This document shows positions 35,471-47,749 of a stretch of DNA of 64,000 bases, one piece after another. Origin of the DNA: Sphagnum compactum (taxonomy: Eukaryota > Bryophyta > Sphagnopsida > Sphagnales). A program made the position numbers and the translations under genes. The stretch lies in NCBI GenBank assembly GCA_965153455.1, contig OZ234499.1, positions 6,644,515-6,708,514 of the forward strand, in the 5' to 3' direction. A model generated the notes under the pieces. That model made no database searches and was not told the DNA's origin. It worked only from the letters and a program-made list of their open reading frames with translations. How positions within the stretch are numbered: position 1 is the stretch's first letter; the number at the start of each line of letters is the position of its first letter.

Positions 35471-37233
35471 ATGGCCGCAACAACGTCGGCAACAACGTCG
35501 GCGAATCCCACTTCTTCTATCGTACTATCGCCTGCCGGTAGTGGGAGCACGCTTGCTGCAGTGAAGAAGACAAGATTTGTGGATCATGGCGGCTTGCAAC
35601 GACGATGGCAGGACGTTGATGGTGCAGGTCCAGTAGCTGCTGCTGGTTGTAACCTAGACATGGTCGACGGTCTCATGGGACGCTCGCTGGTCGTTCAGTT
35701 CACAGCTGCTGCTGCTGCTGCTGCAGACGACGCGGGACAAAGTCTTCGTCCAAGAAAGTATGTGCCGTACTTCTCTCCACATGGGTCTGCAATTCTGGAC
35801 TTGGGATCCTAATAAATCCAGGACCGGCATTTACAGGCTGAGGAATCATGTTACAGTGCATGATCCATGGATTTCATCTTGTCTCAGAAACTCTACTGAA
35901 TGAATGTGGTAGCGATCATGCAGGGGTTCTGATGCCTTTTTTCTATAACTGTTGTTGTTTCTGAGACTGCTATGGTCTTGGCGGTACAGCAGCAGCAGCA
36001 CGTATGAATTTTTCTTGTTTCTTTTTTTTTGGGGGGTTCTTTCAGAGACAATTTTTCTCGTGAATCTATTGCCCACGACCTAATATTAAGGGGAGTGAGC
36101 AGACATGCATGTACATTTTCTTTTCAAGATTTGGAAATTGGGTGGGTGTCGTCCGAGGGATTGATTGATTTCAACTGTAATTCTGATCTGCCACTTTCAG
36201 ACTGCGCGATCAACTCTTGGGTACGGAGAATTCGGGGTGGTCAAGACCTGCTGGGCTTATAATCGACCCAGTACGAGAGTCACCACCACAGGAAGCTGCT
36301 GAAGCCGGGCTTTGCTCATCATCTGCAACACCCCATCATGACGGGGACAGAAGATTACTCGCGAGTGCAAGTTCTTTGGATAATTATAATCGGCGGCAAA
36401 AAGATGATGATGGCGATGATGATGTTGCAAGAGCCGCGTCTGCGGGGAAATTGAGTGATACAGCAGCTGCAGGAGGTCGAGTCCCTAAGGAAGAAGCTGA
36501 AGGGGAGTTGCAAAACGAAGCAGCTAGCGCCGGACTCGTCCGGAAGTCTAGTGAATGCACTACTACTCATGCCCCAGCTGCAGAAGAAACCCGTAACTGT
36601 CCACGAGCTGCTGTGGGCACGGAGGACAACGCCGCTCTGCTGGCTGCCGGAGCGCTTCTGGACTTGAGCAGTTCGTTGGTAGACGAGGGATATAACACCA
36701 GCAGCATTGGGAGCTCCACTGGTAATGTGATCGAGTCCGAAAAACACCCGCGGCGAAAACAAGGCGAAGCCGGTGAATTCGGATCATTGGAACCCGAGAC
36801 TTCGGGTAGCAACGACGAAGACAAAGAGGGAAGAAGTTGTACGAAGCTGAAGACGTCCGACGAACCTAAGCTTGCACAGCAGCAGACTGAGAAACGCAGG
36901 CGCAGCAGGACAGCATGGGCAGACTTCGAGACCGATGTGTCGGCGGGCAAGAAACGCAGAAAGTCTGGAGAATCTAACAAGGGCATCATCAACATGGCAT
37001 CAGCAGCAGCACAGGCACCCAACCCATCTGTCCTTCTCGGACCTACTCAAGGTAGAAAGTCAGGAGAAGGTAAGAAGAAGAAGAGCAGCATCGTCATGGA
37101 TGTACAAGAGACATCTGTTCTTCCCAGACCTGCTCACAGGAAACGCTACAGACCCATTGCGCAATTGATGCAAGAGACCCCAGTGGTTGACGCAGTTTAC
37201 AGCGAAGAAGAAGAAGAAGAAGAAGAAGACTAA
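35471..37233 (+). CDS. Unrecognised 439-aa protein, probably nuclear, acidic tail
   Basis: Exon 1 is 35,471-35,757 and exon 2 is 36,201-37,233; the intron (GTATGT...TTTCAG, 443 bp) joins in frame after CCAAGAAA. The start has an excellent context (CCACCATGGCC) and is the first in-frame ATG. The N-terminal part is Ala/Thr/Ser-rich with a poly-Ala run. The middle is low-complexity, with a DDDGDDD block. The last third has basic clusters (KKRRKS, GKKKKSS, RKRYRP) that look like nuclear localisation signals, set in about 32-residue repeats: RKSGESNKG..., RKSGEGKKK..., RKRYRPIAQ.... The C-terminus is a run of glutamates ending EEED. No catalytic or known DNA-binding domain recognised. It is convergent with the RAE1 gene, 1.2 kb away. 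Function unknown; a chromatin-associated or otherwise disordered nuclear protein is a guess from composition. Confidence 0.7.
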
Positions 37234-38470
37234 CCCTAAACCTCTGTGCAACACTACTGTAATGTATCATAAGGAAAATGATGGATCCCAGTTCCAAAAT
37301 TTCTAAGATCTTCAAAATCAAAGATGGATGCTTCCTCCCTTTCTCAATGCACCTGCAAGTTTCTCTGTACAGCCTTTGAAGGATGAAGAATTAGTAAAGC
37401 TTTTGGTCCAAACTGGTTCCCTTATTGTAGTGAGTTTCTTCATGCAGATAAAAGTATATAACACAGCAATGGCATCAAGTCCAAAAAACTGCTTTAGAAA
37501 AGCTGCCCATCCTTTGAAAGCAAAGGTGGAGCATCTGTTAGATGTAAATAGAATGCAAAAAGAACCTTGACATCCAAAGAAGAATGGAGTGGAGGTGAAA
37601 CTCCTGCCCAGCCCTCTACCAATGAGCTTGACTCAGGGGTGCCAACAGCTTCTCAACTCAGGTCTGCTGTTGTGCTTCAAAAGAAAAAGAAAAAAAAGTG
37701 TGAAGAAGAATGGATTAGGGTTTAGGGTTGTACACTTCTTAAAAGAAACAGGATTGGAGCAGCAACATAGGGGAACAAGTCAGAAGACTGTTCACTGCCA
37801 CTGCCTCCATGTTCGTGACCTTGTATTGAATCCAAAGCAGCAGACTAGTTTCTTGAACACACCTCTTTCACCAATGTGTTCCACTGGAACTAAGAACCCT
37901 CCACTCTGAAGGGGGAAACCAGGGTAAATGCCCAAGGAGACCACAACTGACATTGATTGAATGATCACCTACCATCTTATAGTGAGAAAGAAAAGTTGAA
38001 ATAACACTACTATTTTCTTCTCTCTTTGCCAGCCAGCACTATAATTTAACAGCAATATGTTCCTTGCCAAGCTGTCAAAGTCTAGTTCCTATGATCATTG
38101 TATATTTGTAAAGAGGGTGTCAACCTTGTGCCTTGGATTCAGCCCTCAAAAACTCTCTTGTTCACAATTAACTGTGGAGAGCAGTGTGGTTTCCAGTAGC
38201 ACATTCTTCAGCTACAATGGTACCCTTCTGTAAAATCAAAAATGACATACTATTGACGGACATTTTCTGGGTGCTGTCACCTGGATTTTCAATCACCTAC
38301 ATTCCAGGTTTTTTGATAAAAAGCATACTGGGTTGTCAGCCAGCACACACACACAGTGTCAGGTGACCTTAAATCACCTGCATTCCGGTTTTTTGATGAA
38401 AAACACACGGGGTCAACAGCCAGTACACTTCAATGCATTGAAAAAATCTCCAGTTTGCATGGCTCAGATC
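37234..38470. other. Convergent intergenic region with 3' ends of two genes
   Basis: Holds the presumed 3' UTRs of the 439-aa gene and of RAE1. A telomere-type motif (ATTAGGGTTTAGGGTTG, 37,714-37,730) sits in the middle. Two short direct repeats around 38,290 and 38,380 share TCACCT-CATTCC and GGTTTTTTGAT words. Short open frames do not look coding. Confidence 0.5.
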
Positions 38471-41400
38471 TCATTTTCTCCCACTTGTGGCAAGCCGAGC
38501 CTTTGCTTTCACTTCTGTGTCCTATCATGGCAACATCATCAAACATCAATTAACAGTATTGTCTATGAGATTCCATGGAAAATGCACAATAACACTTTGA
38601 AAGACACCATAGTCACTAGTGTGAGTTCCACCAAATCTAACACAATAAGGATGAATGAGTTCATAACCATGTAAGTGTCAATGACAAGGCATCAAACCAT
38701 CACGTTCATCATGAATATCAGTGATGAGCAGATGCAACTACCCACAAATTTCACATCAATCAAAAAGAACATACCCAGTGCAGGAACTGCTGAAAATTCT
38801 TTTCATAGTGCAAACTTGGGCATATCAACACTAAAAGAATTGTTTGCTCTCCCCTTGTTTCTATCCACTTTCCTTTTTTCTTGCATTCCGCACAGGGAGC
38901 AAATGAATGACTAGTTCAAAAAGTTCAAATTGCCTGGAAGAAAAGTACCTGAGTTGGATGGAGAAGGATGAAGTTTTGAGCTTGTGCAGGTGTGTGATTC
39001 TCTGCCCCCTTGCTCCAGTCATAGCTAACCTGCACCAGCCTTTGACAATCAGCTACCTCTATCATTCATGGTTATTTCCAACCACAATCTTCCTCCACAG
39101 CCAGGGAGCTTTCACATCATATTTATCAGGACCAAAGCTCATCCACAGGTTGTAGGTCATACACAGGTCACCATGAACATAATAGTGAGAAAAACTCTCA
39201 CCGCATAGGCAAAAATGGTACCATCGTGATTGAATGCACTGCATGGAATTGGCTGATTACACCTCTGCAGAGCCTGTCACCATGAACACTTATCCAAGAA
39301 TGTTGAGGAGTCCATATCCCACCCACTGTCTTGCCAAAATTTCCATCTTTCAACATAAAACACATCTTTTAAACTGTGGTTCAAAAGCAGTGCAAGTCCA
39401 GCATTCATCTAAGAGACCAAACAATGCTCTCAGATTTCTCAAACTAAAGAGAGAACTCAGAAATCCTGCTGAAACAAAAATAAATAAAATACCTTCAGTC
39501 TTTGTCTGCTGTCTTTATCCCAGAAATTGTAAGCACCATCAGATCCTGAAGTTGCAAATGTTGCATGGACCTGCACAAGATCAACATGTATATCAACTCA
39601 TGATACTCCAAAGAATACCCTTCAAGCTTTTGGGCATACTAGTTTTGCAATAGCCTTCCTTCATACTTACAGGATGGAAGCTAATGGCATTGACAGCATA
39701 GATGTCATTGTTATCCCTGTGGCACTTGAAGGTAAAGTTCTTTGACTGCTGTGCCTCATCAATATGCTGGACTGCAACTCTTCCTTCAATAGAACCCACC
39801 TGCCATGCACAAAGCATCGTGATGCACTGACACAAAAAAACAAGTCACCAAAACTTAATAAAACAATTCATCTTTCATCCACTTCTCTTATGGTCATCAC
39901 TTCTCCCTCTCTATGCACAGAACCCAGGACCATGCCCATAATTCAGTAACTACAAAACAGTAACTGCATTGTTTTAGTCACCCTCACTTTGGGAGAAATC
40001 CCTGCACAGGTAAGAGACAGTATACACTCCACTTTGTAGGAACTAAAATTCATGGACAGATTTGGGCACATTTTGAGAGATTACCAAAAACCCTTGCTTG
40101 TCAGGAAAAGTTGCAACACACCGTGTCTGGTACTTCAGGGGTGACAGTATTCTCTTAAACTCTGTCTGTCCCACATTGCTAATACAGGGTCAGTGCCTTG
40201 CAAATCCTCACTTAACCTCTCACAAACTTTGATGGTTCATAACCTCAAAAACCAGTCTAACTCGCAATCAATTACAAGACTATATAGTCAGCATAAAACT
40301 TTTTGGTAACTTAGAAATCTATATTTTATGATCTTCTGTGTGCACCAGATCTCACTGTCCAAGGTTCTCTCAACCAACATCCTAAGCCTGATTAGGAGTT
40401 AGCAGTCAATAGACTCCAGCAACAACATTTTACCTGAGGATTGGCAAGATTGTAAACTACAATGTTGCGATCAGCAGTGGCCACAACCATGAGAGGGTGG
40501 CGTACACTCATGGCATAGCACCGTTCCGGCAACTGCTGTGTATGAGCTGGGTTCTGTTGCCGGGTGTCCCAATACCTGCACTCCTTCAAACTAACACTCA
40601 GCACAGGAAATAGAACTGCAATCAATGTTAGTGCCAACAGTAGTTCATGGTCAAACCACTGCATTGGTTGGCAGATGGCAGCAATGTAGCTGATTGCTGG
40701 TTAATTCACACAAGCATAATTAACAAAGAGGTTGTCTAGTTAAAAATTATCCCACAACATGTCTTCAAAAAGCTCTATTCTTGCAAGTATGTCTTGACAT
40801 CTCATCCAGGATAACAAGTTCAAACAAATAAAGTCTTCAGTCCAAGCTCAAATCCAAAAGTGGACCTAGAAGGAAAACAAGGAGATTACATCAACCCATT
40901 TCCTCCTGACCACTGGATTATCGCTAGAATGTGGAAGCTGATATCTCCATGGAAACATTGTGTAACCACTGCCAATCTCAGGCAAATATGACAGTCAATA
41001 TCTGCATCAAGAAAGACTTACTTGACAGTTTTGTCCCAGCTGCCTGTAACCAATAGATTCATTTCAGGAACCCAAGCAATGTCCTTAATAGGCGCATCAT
41101 GCATGCCCACTTGCACAGGCTGCCCTCCTGACAATATGGGCCACATCTTTGCCTGCTTGTCACACCCAGCTGAAAAGACAGTGCTTCCATCATCCTTCCA
41201 TGCTGTGCATAGTACCTGAACAGCATGCCCTTCTTTGTTATCCATCTCAAAGGACCAGATAACCTGGAAGTAATGCTTAAATTCCGTCCATTAAACCTTT
41301 CAGTTGAAACAGATCCAAACCCAGATTCAGAAAACGCACAAGTACCCATCAATCTCCATTTCTGCCAAAAATAGCTTTAGCATCCATCACCCACACACAG

Positions 41401-42294
41401 TGACCTCTTTTCACATTTGAGTTGGATACTGTTTTTGCTTGAAAAGAATTCAGGTAATCATGAAGAATTTTTTTCAATCTCACTGGATGATCATGTGAGA
41501 TGGCTGCTTTAGGGACACTGCCACCATTTGACTGAATCTCCCAGCACCGCACCTGCATATTCCATATCCCAAATACATATAGCATGTGACATGTGCCAAA
41601 TGTGCAACATCCCACAAGTTTTTTGCAACCTCGTAAAACAACATCACTTTCACCCAAGAAAGCTTTGCTGATTTGGTACAAAACGCCAACCATCTCAAAA
41701 TGTGCAATATTGTCCATCTTGAACCTAGTACACTGCCCATGAGTTCCATTAATGTGAATAAACCACAAGCAGTACCTGATTGTCCCATGATGAAGCCACA
41801 AGGTAATTCGCCTTGGAGCTGAAACTGAGACTTGATATGCCATCAGTGGGAGGAGAGACCACCTGCTCAAAAGAATTGACAGAATCACAGCTTAGTTAGG
41901 CAAGCTGCTCTTCCACAGATACTTTACACAGATGCAATCAGTTCCACTCACACGTGAACCATGAACCCTTGGTCAGAGCACCTATTCAGCTAGGGTTTAG
42001 GGTTTGAACCCTAAACCCTAGACCTGAGCTTGTGGCATCTGTTCAGGATTATTTACTTATTTATTTGAAAAAATCAGCATGACCGTGATGCATTCTCAAG
42101 AGTAAGATCGAGAAGACACCCTAGACCCTAAACCCTACGTCCCAATCATCTCAATCCAAGAATTCACTTATGACCCACTCACAAAGAATAAGCCTACATT
42201 TGTGTCTTGCTAAGAAAAAAGGATCCCACCTTACCTCAAAAGACTTGTTGGGGTTGTGTTGCTGAGTAGTCGTTACCGTCCCAAACGTTGCCAT
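38471..42294 (-). CDS. RAE1: mRNA export factor RAE1, WD40 protein
   Basis: Eleven exons with GT-AG introns give 1,044 bp (347 aa), close to the usual plant length of about 349. Exons: 42,294-42,235; 41,862-41,776; 41,552-41,484; 41,215-41,022; 40,575-40,434; 40,165-40,085; 39,799-39,671; 39,570-39,493; 39,273-39,202; 39,029-38,949; 38,521-38,471. The protein starts MATFGTV and has WD40 blades marked by [55 protein letters not shown] and [12 protein letters not shown], then the RAE1-specific [18 protein letters not shown], and ends TSGRK. RAE1 is a nuclear-pore beta-propeller that binds Nup98-type GLEBS motifs and works in mRNA export and mitosis. The WDTR sequence also fits the WDxR signature of CUL4-DDB1 substrate receptors. 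No lesion seen. The short last exon was placed by matching [10 protein letters not shown] to the family C-terminus. Confidence 0.95.
41990..42021. promoter_or_regulatory. Perfect telobox palindrome in RAE1 intron 1
   Basis: Arms CTAGGGTTTAGGGTT (41,990-42,004) and its exact reverse complement (42,007-42,021) are separated by two bases, so two telomere-type units face each other. Another direct copy (ACCCTAAACCCTA) lies at 42,125-42,137 in the same intron. Telo-boxes (AAACCCTAA) near plant transcription starts bind Myb-type telomere-repeat-binding factors and are common in genes for growth and translation. Here an intronic regulatory role or a repaired double-strand break are both possible. 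Confidence 0.6.
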
Positions 42295-42800
42295 CGCCTA
42301 CTAGTGGCTCACCAAACTCAGACGATATCAAAACCCCAAATTCACCAGAAGAAATTTGCTTGCGAGAGCTTTGCACTGCTCGAGATTTTCACAACACAAA
42401 CCACGCCTACTTTCACACCGTTGCCCAGCCTCCGCTATCGATCAAGACCCCATGTCCCCACGACTCTAGACAAACCTCGAAATGCACCAAATTACAGATT
42501 CAAAACCTTGGAGAAACTTCATTGAGGGGGAAAAAAAAAAGCAGCAGCATTTGGAAACGGATTTGCAATGACAAGCAGGCTGAAAATCAACAATATGCGC
42601 AAAATCCGCCCTTTTGCAAAATTCTCGCACAAGACAACCCTCTCACTCACTCCCTCGATCCCTGCCGTGCCTAACAAGTGTCACCTGGCACGCAAAAGAG
42701 AATTAGGGTTTGACTCCCTTCTCTGGTGTGAAAACCTAGTACCTACTTTAACCCTAGACTCAGTTTTGTCATTAAATAATCTTTTTAAATAATTTGAATG
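42295..42800 (-). promoter_or_regulatory. 5' leader and promoter region of RAE1
   Basis: Sequence immediately upstream of the RAE1 start codon. It is less AT-rich for about 450 bases and contains a telobox-like AATTAGGGTTTGA at about 42,700. AT-rich DNA begins at about 42,770. No TATA box confidently assigned. Small frames on the opposite strand are not supported as genes. Confidence 0.45.
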
Positions 42801-44980
42801 AATTTTCATGAAAATATTGAAAACCCATCATAATTAGGTATTTTAGTCTACAATCTGAATAATTTCACTCCTCGTATGACACATGTCATAGCAAATCATG
42901 CAAAAATTACTTATTTCATATTTCTCTAAGAAAAGAAATTTTTTTTTGAAAAAACTAATTATTCGTTTGATCCATGTTGGAAACTGACCCTAGGCTACGA
43001 TTAACCTAAAATGGTTAGGTACGTCATTATTTGCTTGGATTAATTGGGTAAGGTTTGGAAATTCTATACCTAGTTGTATTTTGAGTAGGAATGAATGAAA
43101 CTTGTACACAATAAAAAAGCTTTTTCAAAATGCCTACTCTTACAAGGGTTTCATTTTTTGAAATGCCTGCTAAAAAGTTACCCTAAACAAGGTGCCCTCC
43201 AACCACACTACATATTTGGAGCAAATTTTTACTAGTGTTAGATGGATATATAGGTTTTAACCTAAGTATGTAGTCATGTTATGTTAGATCGATATATAGG
43301 TTTTAACTTGGGTATGTAGTAATGTTATGGTACTAGTATCACAAAACATACCCCTCGGATTTGAATTTCCCCTTGCGCCTAAGCACTCATGCACTAGGCA
43401 TTTGTTTCAAGTTTGAAGCTCTCATATTAGACCAATCTAGGTATGATATTTTGTGATAATGTGAACAAGACCACTAACCAAGCTTGCAAACAGGCAATGG
43501 ACCTAGGTAGGAATATTGTGAACACACTAAGGTTGCCCATGTTTCACGATGGCACCTTTGAAAAACTTTACAATTTTTTTGTTAAGTGAATTTTTTTTTG
43601 GATACATGCAATTGCAACAATCTCCACACATTTATAAATGTCTATTGTCTTTAAATGTGGTATGTGCATCATTTCATCTAGTTGGTGTTTCTAATTTTTT
43701 TGTTTTTATTATATATTGGGTGGGATTGTTTAATGTGCATTGTGTCTAGAGAAAATGAGTTGAGTTTGTTGTTGTTTATAAAAATCATGGGAAAGCCCAA
43801 ATGCCTTACATTGTGATTATTTTCCTCCTAGTATGGTGAATGGTGTTGTTGTGTTTCAGCCTCACAACTCTCATTATATGAACTATGATTTCCAATCGAT
43901 ACAACTAAGCTACTATGTTTAGTGTTTAATTGTAATGGTATGGTACCTATTGAAACTTCATTTTGTTTTTAGGCGTCCAAGTTGGTTTACATGGACTTTG
44001 GAGTTCAAATGTCTTTCACTAAGTTTGAAGATCTTATGGGTTTAGTTGAAATATGATATACAAGGATTTTTATCGAACCACAAGAAATTAATTACATGAT
44101 ATTGAAGGTGTGACCTTTTTAAAGCCCTAAGGAAGTTCAAGTGGTAAAGGAATTAGCCACTTGGAAGGTTTTGTATGTGCCTCTTGTGAAGAACCATTTG
44201 GGTGCCCCACCATTGCTCTAATGCTATTCAAGCGTTATTTGTTTTTTTCAACTAAATTACTATAGTTGATGTTTAAATTATGCAAATGTTGAGGTGCATT
44301 GTTTATCACAACATTTATGCTCCCCAAATCAAAGCTTCATAAAGTTTTTAAAATACCACCCAATCCCAAAATAAGTTGAGGAAATATAACCCCAACCATA
44401 GCAACACATCAAAATGAAAAAACACATCTTAAATGACATGCTAATGATTTTGTGAAATAGAAGACAAATTTAATAAGGGCAAGGTGGAGGGAAGCATGAA
44501 AAAAATGCAAGAATAAATAGGCGATACAACTATCAACAGTTACAGAATATTTTGGTGGCAAAGGAATCTACAACTATAATTTCAATTTTTCAAAGATTTG
44601 GTCCTTTTTATCACAAAATGGTATGAAGTTCTCTTTGTTGTTGAATCTCTTTGATTGCATTGAATTGTGTTGTGCATATTATTAAAAAAGATGTCATTTA
44701 CAACCAATCAATTTTCAACTACCATGAAATTGGTTGTCATTTACAACTATATTGAATCTTCATGCAACTATATAATTTTCAATACATATAGTCATCTATG
44801 CAACTAATTTGTAATGAATGGTGTGAAAACCACCAACATGGATGATGTTTCATGGTTTTGATCAAAATAGACTACTTTAAACCTTTTTAATCACATACAT
44901 GACCACCTCAAGGTTGTGTATACAACTAATATGTCACATGCCTTAAATAATTGGAGCCTACCTATGTGATGTAAACTTAG
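42801..44980. other. AT-rich intergenic DNA with a 46-bp tandem duplication
   Basis: No gene supported. At 43,237-43,328 a 46-bp unit beginning GTTAGATGGATATATAGG is present twice in tandem with a few differences. Words related to CACTA ends (ACAACTATATTG and similar) appear near 44.7 kb, but no element could be delimited. Confidence 0.5.
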
Positions 44981-44984
44981 GTGT

Positions 44985-45466
44985 CACGTGACCTAGGTGG
45001 TTGAGGCCTAGCCCTAGGTTAGGTTAAGCCACATAAACCACATAACCCTTGGCCTAGGTTTAGGCTTAGCCTAAATGCTACATGGCATGATCTAAATTTA
45101 AGCCTAGCCTAAATGCTACATCGCATGATTTAGTTTAGGTTTAAACATAAATGCCCTATGGCCTAGGTCTAGGTTTATGCCATGTGGCTTAAGTTTCGGC
45201 ACAACTAATTAAATGCCACATGGTTTAGATTTAGGCCTAGCCTAAATGCCACATGTACTGGCATGGCCTAGGTTTAAAAACTAACATAGGTGTGACATGG
45301 CATGGCCTAGGTTTACATGTAAGCCTAGGTGTCACATGGCCTAGGTTTAGGCCTACTTTAGGTGTCATGTGGTCTAAGTTTAAGTCTAATGTAAGTGCAA
45401 CATGGCCTAACACAGATGACATTTGACATATGTGGTCTAAACATAATAACCACATGCACTAGTAGA
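44985..45466. repeat. Degenerate CCTAGGTTTAGGCCTAG tandem array, left part
   Basis: Repeated units contain GGCCTAGGTTTAGGC, then CTAAATGC, then ACATGGC, with period roughly 40-60 bp. The array is interrupted by the CACTA-type element at 45,467-45,466+2,279 and resumes at 47,746 with GGCCTAGGTGG and further CCTAGGTGCC words up to about 47,820. Confidence 0.75.
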
Positions 45467-46120
45467 AATTGGCAAAAATGTAATCACTATATTTGCAACT
45501 ACATGCGACTATTTGTCATTTGCACCTACCTTTGCACATTTTTGCAACTATTTCTTGAGTTGGTCATATTTGTAACTACATTGCAACTAATTTGCGATTA
45601 TTTTGGTTTTCATCAAGAAAAACAACTTATTTATCATTAGTTACAAATGTGACCAATTTAGTCGCAACCTTATGAATATACAAAGGTATATTTTGTGTAT
45701 TCTAAAAGGTATAGTTGAATGTATTAGGATTTACAACTATACTTTGAATGTATATGAACTACCATATTATATGTGTATTCAAGCATCATTATGAGCATAA
45801 ATAGCCTTGATGTTATGGTTACACTAGCTGTATATTTTGAGTATATTAAAATTTTATGTAAGATATTTTTAAAATATATTGCGACCATATTATAAGTTTA
45901 TCCAAGCTATTTATTATACTTCTTAAAATTGTTACAAATAAGATTTATTATTATATTTTATATTTATTTCATTACCCTATAATAAAAAAACCAAAAAAAA
46001 CATTTTTTTACTAAAATTTAATAATAATATTATTTTATCACATAATGGTGATGGTGATCACGATCATGACATTAGTATGATAATATAATTATTGAAATTA
46101 AAACCATTATGCCTACTAAA

Positions 46121-46156
<36 letters not shown>

Positions 46157-47745
46157 AATAATCAATTATTAAGTATTATTACATTAAAATATAATGTATT
46201 GAGTTATTGTATAGTTTTTAAAAACATTATTTCAAATCTATAATAAATAGTTATTAATTGTTAATTATTTAGTGATTATAATCAATTATTAAAATATATT
46301 TATATTTATTATTTTTAATAATTAATATAATAATTAGTGAAGAAATCTAATTAATTATTATATAAATGAAAAACATTTTTTCAAAGCACAAATATACTTA
46401 TTTTAAATATAAAATATTTAATATAATAATTAATAAACAGCTATAATGAATGAAATAATAATATAAATATAAATAAAATAGTTAGCCTTAGCTACCAACT
46501 AGCTACAATAATAATTCAATTAAGGTTATTATTATTGTTAGAAGTTTATATTTATATATATTATTAACTACAAAAAATGAAAAATAATGGGAATGATTAT
46601 AATAAAATAATTAACATAGGATAGGTATTAGTTTTTTTTAATTAGTATTAAATATTTATAATAATTATTAATTAGTGAATATTTCATTTATTATATTAAT
46701 TTATTTTGTTATGAACTATTAATTAACAAGTTATTTATAATTAGCTAATTATATCAATACTAGCCCATTATTAATTAATTTAATTAATTGATAGATCGTT
46801 ATAATTAATGTATAATTAAAGCTAAATATTTATTACTATTTATTTAACTAATGAAATTAGTAATTTTTTATAATAACTAATAATATAATTAATTCTACAA
46901 TGATATAATTATGTAATTAAAAATTATTGATGATTAATATTATAAATAATTAGTTAGTTTATAATTTATTCATTAATTAATTAGTAATCTTATTAGTTAA
47001 TTAGTTAATTTATTAGTTGACTAATTAGTTAGTTAATTAATCATTTACCTACCTAATTATATAATTTACAAAAAATCAAATGAAGATAAAAATATGGGAG
47101 AAACTTTTTAGTTGTAAGTAATTTGTAACCAAAAATGTTTAGTTGCACACTAATTAAAATTTAAAATTTTATCCCATATGTTTTGACTTCAATACTCATC
47201 TTCAAAAGCATATAAACAAGGTGTTTTGTCTTAAATTTTCATATTAAAAAGCATGGGCATAAAGGATGAACCAATCAAAAAGGCTTACCCCAAAACAAAA
47301 TATAAATATTCATGTATTTACACCTTACTATTTACCTCCTTAACTTACACACCTACCTACCTCAACCTAAATATTTAGATATTGATTTAAATTTATTTTG
47401 TACAAATTCAATTAAATATGCCACATGGAAAATTTTCTATTAGACCACATGACACAATCTAAAACCATCCAAGCATAAAAACTAGATGTTTTAGATTATT
47501 CCAAAATTATAATAAAATTATTTGAAATTATTAAAATTTGAAACACATGGCAACACATAACTTGTTCCCACTGTTCACTAAAAGCGTATTTCATTGATTC
47601 TTTTTTTCATCCAAAATTCCTTGTCATTTGTAGTTAGTGTCACATGTGACTTGTCCAATGTGACTATTAGGATTTCAATTACAAATGTCGCCTGCAACTA
47701 AAACTAATCACAATGACCAATTATAAAATGGCCATTTTCTACTAG
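45467..47745. mobile_element. CACTA-type non-autonomous element, 2,279 bp
   Basis: The left end CACTAGTAGAAATTGGC and the right end (reverse complement CACTAGTAGAAAATGGCC) are inverted. The target duplication ATG is exact (45,464-45,466 and 47,746-47,748), and the element splits a tandem array that continues on the other side. Near the ends are GTTGCAACT-type words. The core is extremely AT-rich (TTAATTAATTAGTTAATTAG words) with an (ATT)n run at 46,121-46,156. There is a short CCTACCTACCTC stretch near 47,350 but no tRNA-like module was found. No transposase. Confidence 0.85.
46121..46156. repeat. (ATT)n microsatellite
   Basis: About 12 uninterrupted ATT units within the AT-rich core of the 45.5-kb CACTA-type element. 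Confidence 0.9.
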
Positions 47746-47749
47746 TGAT

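Noticed and set aside
36355-37022. Long minus-strand frames within the 439-aa gene
   Set aside because: They are shadows of the plus-strand exon, which has start context, a matching intron and a biased composition.
39234-39653. Plus-strand frame of 139 codons overlapping RAE1
   Set aside because: It crosses RAE1 exons and introns on the opposite strand and shows no domain.
41990-42140. Telomere-type repeats read as a chromosome end
   Set aside because: Only a few units, in both orientations, inside an intron; interstitial motif, not a telomere.
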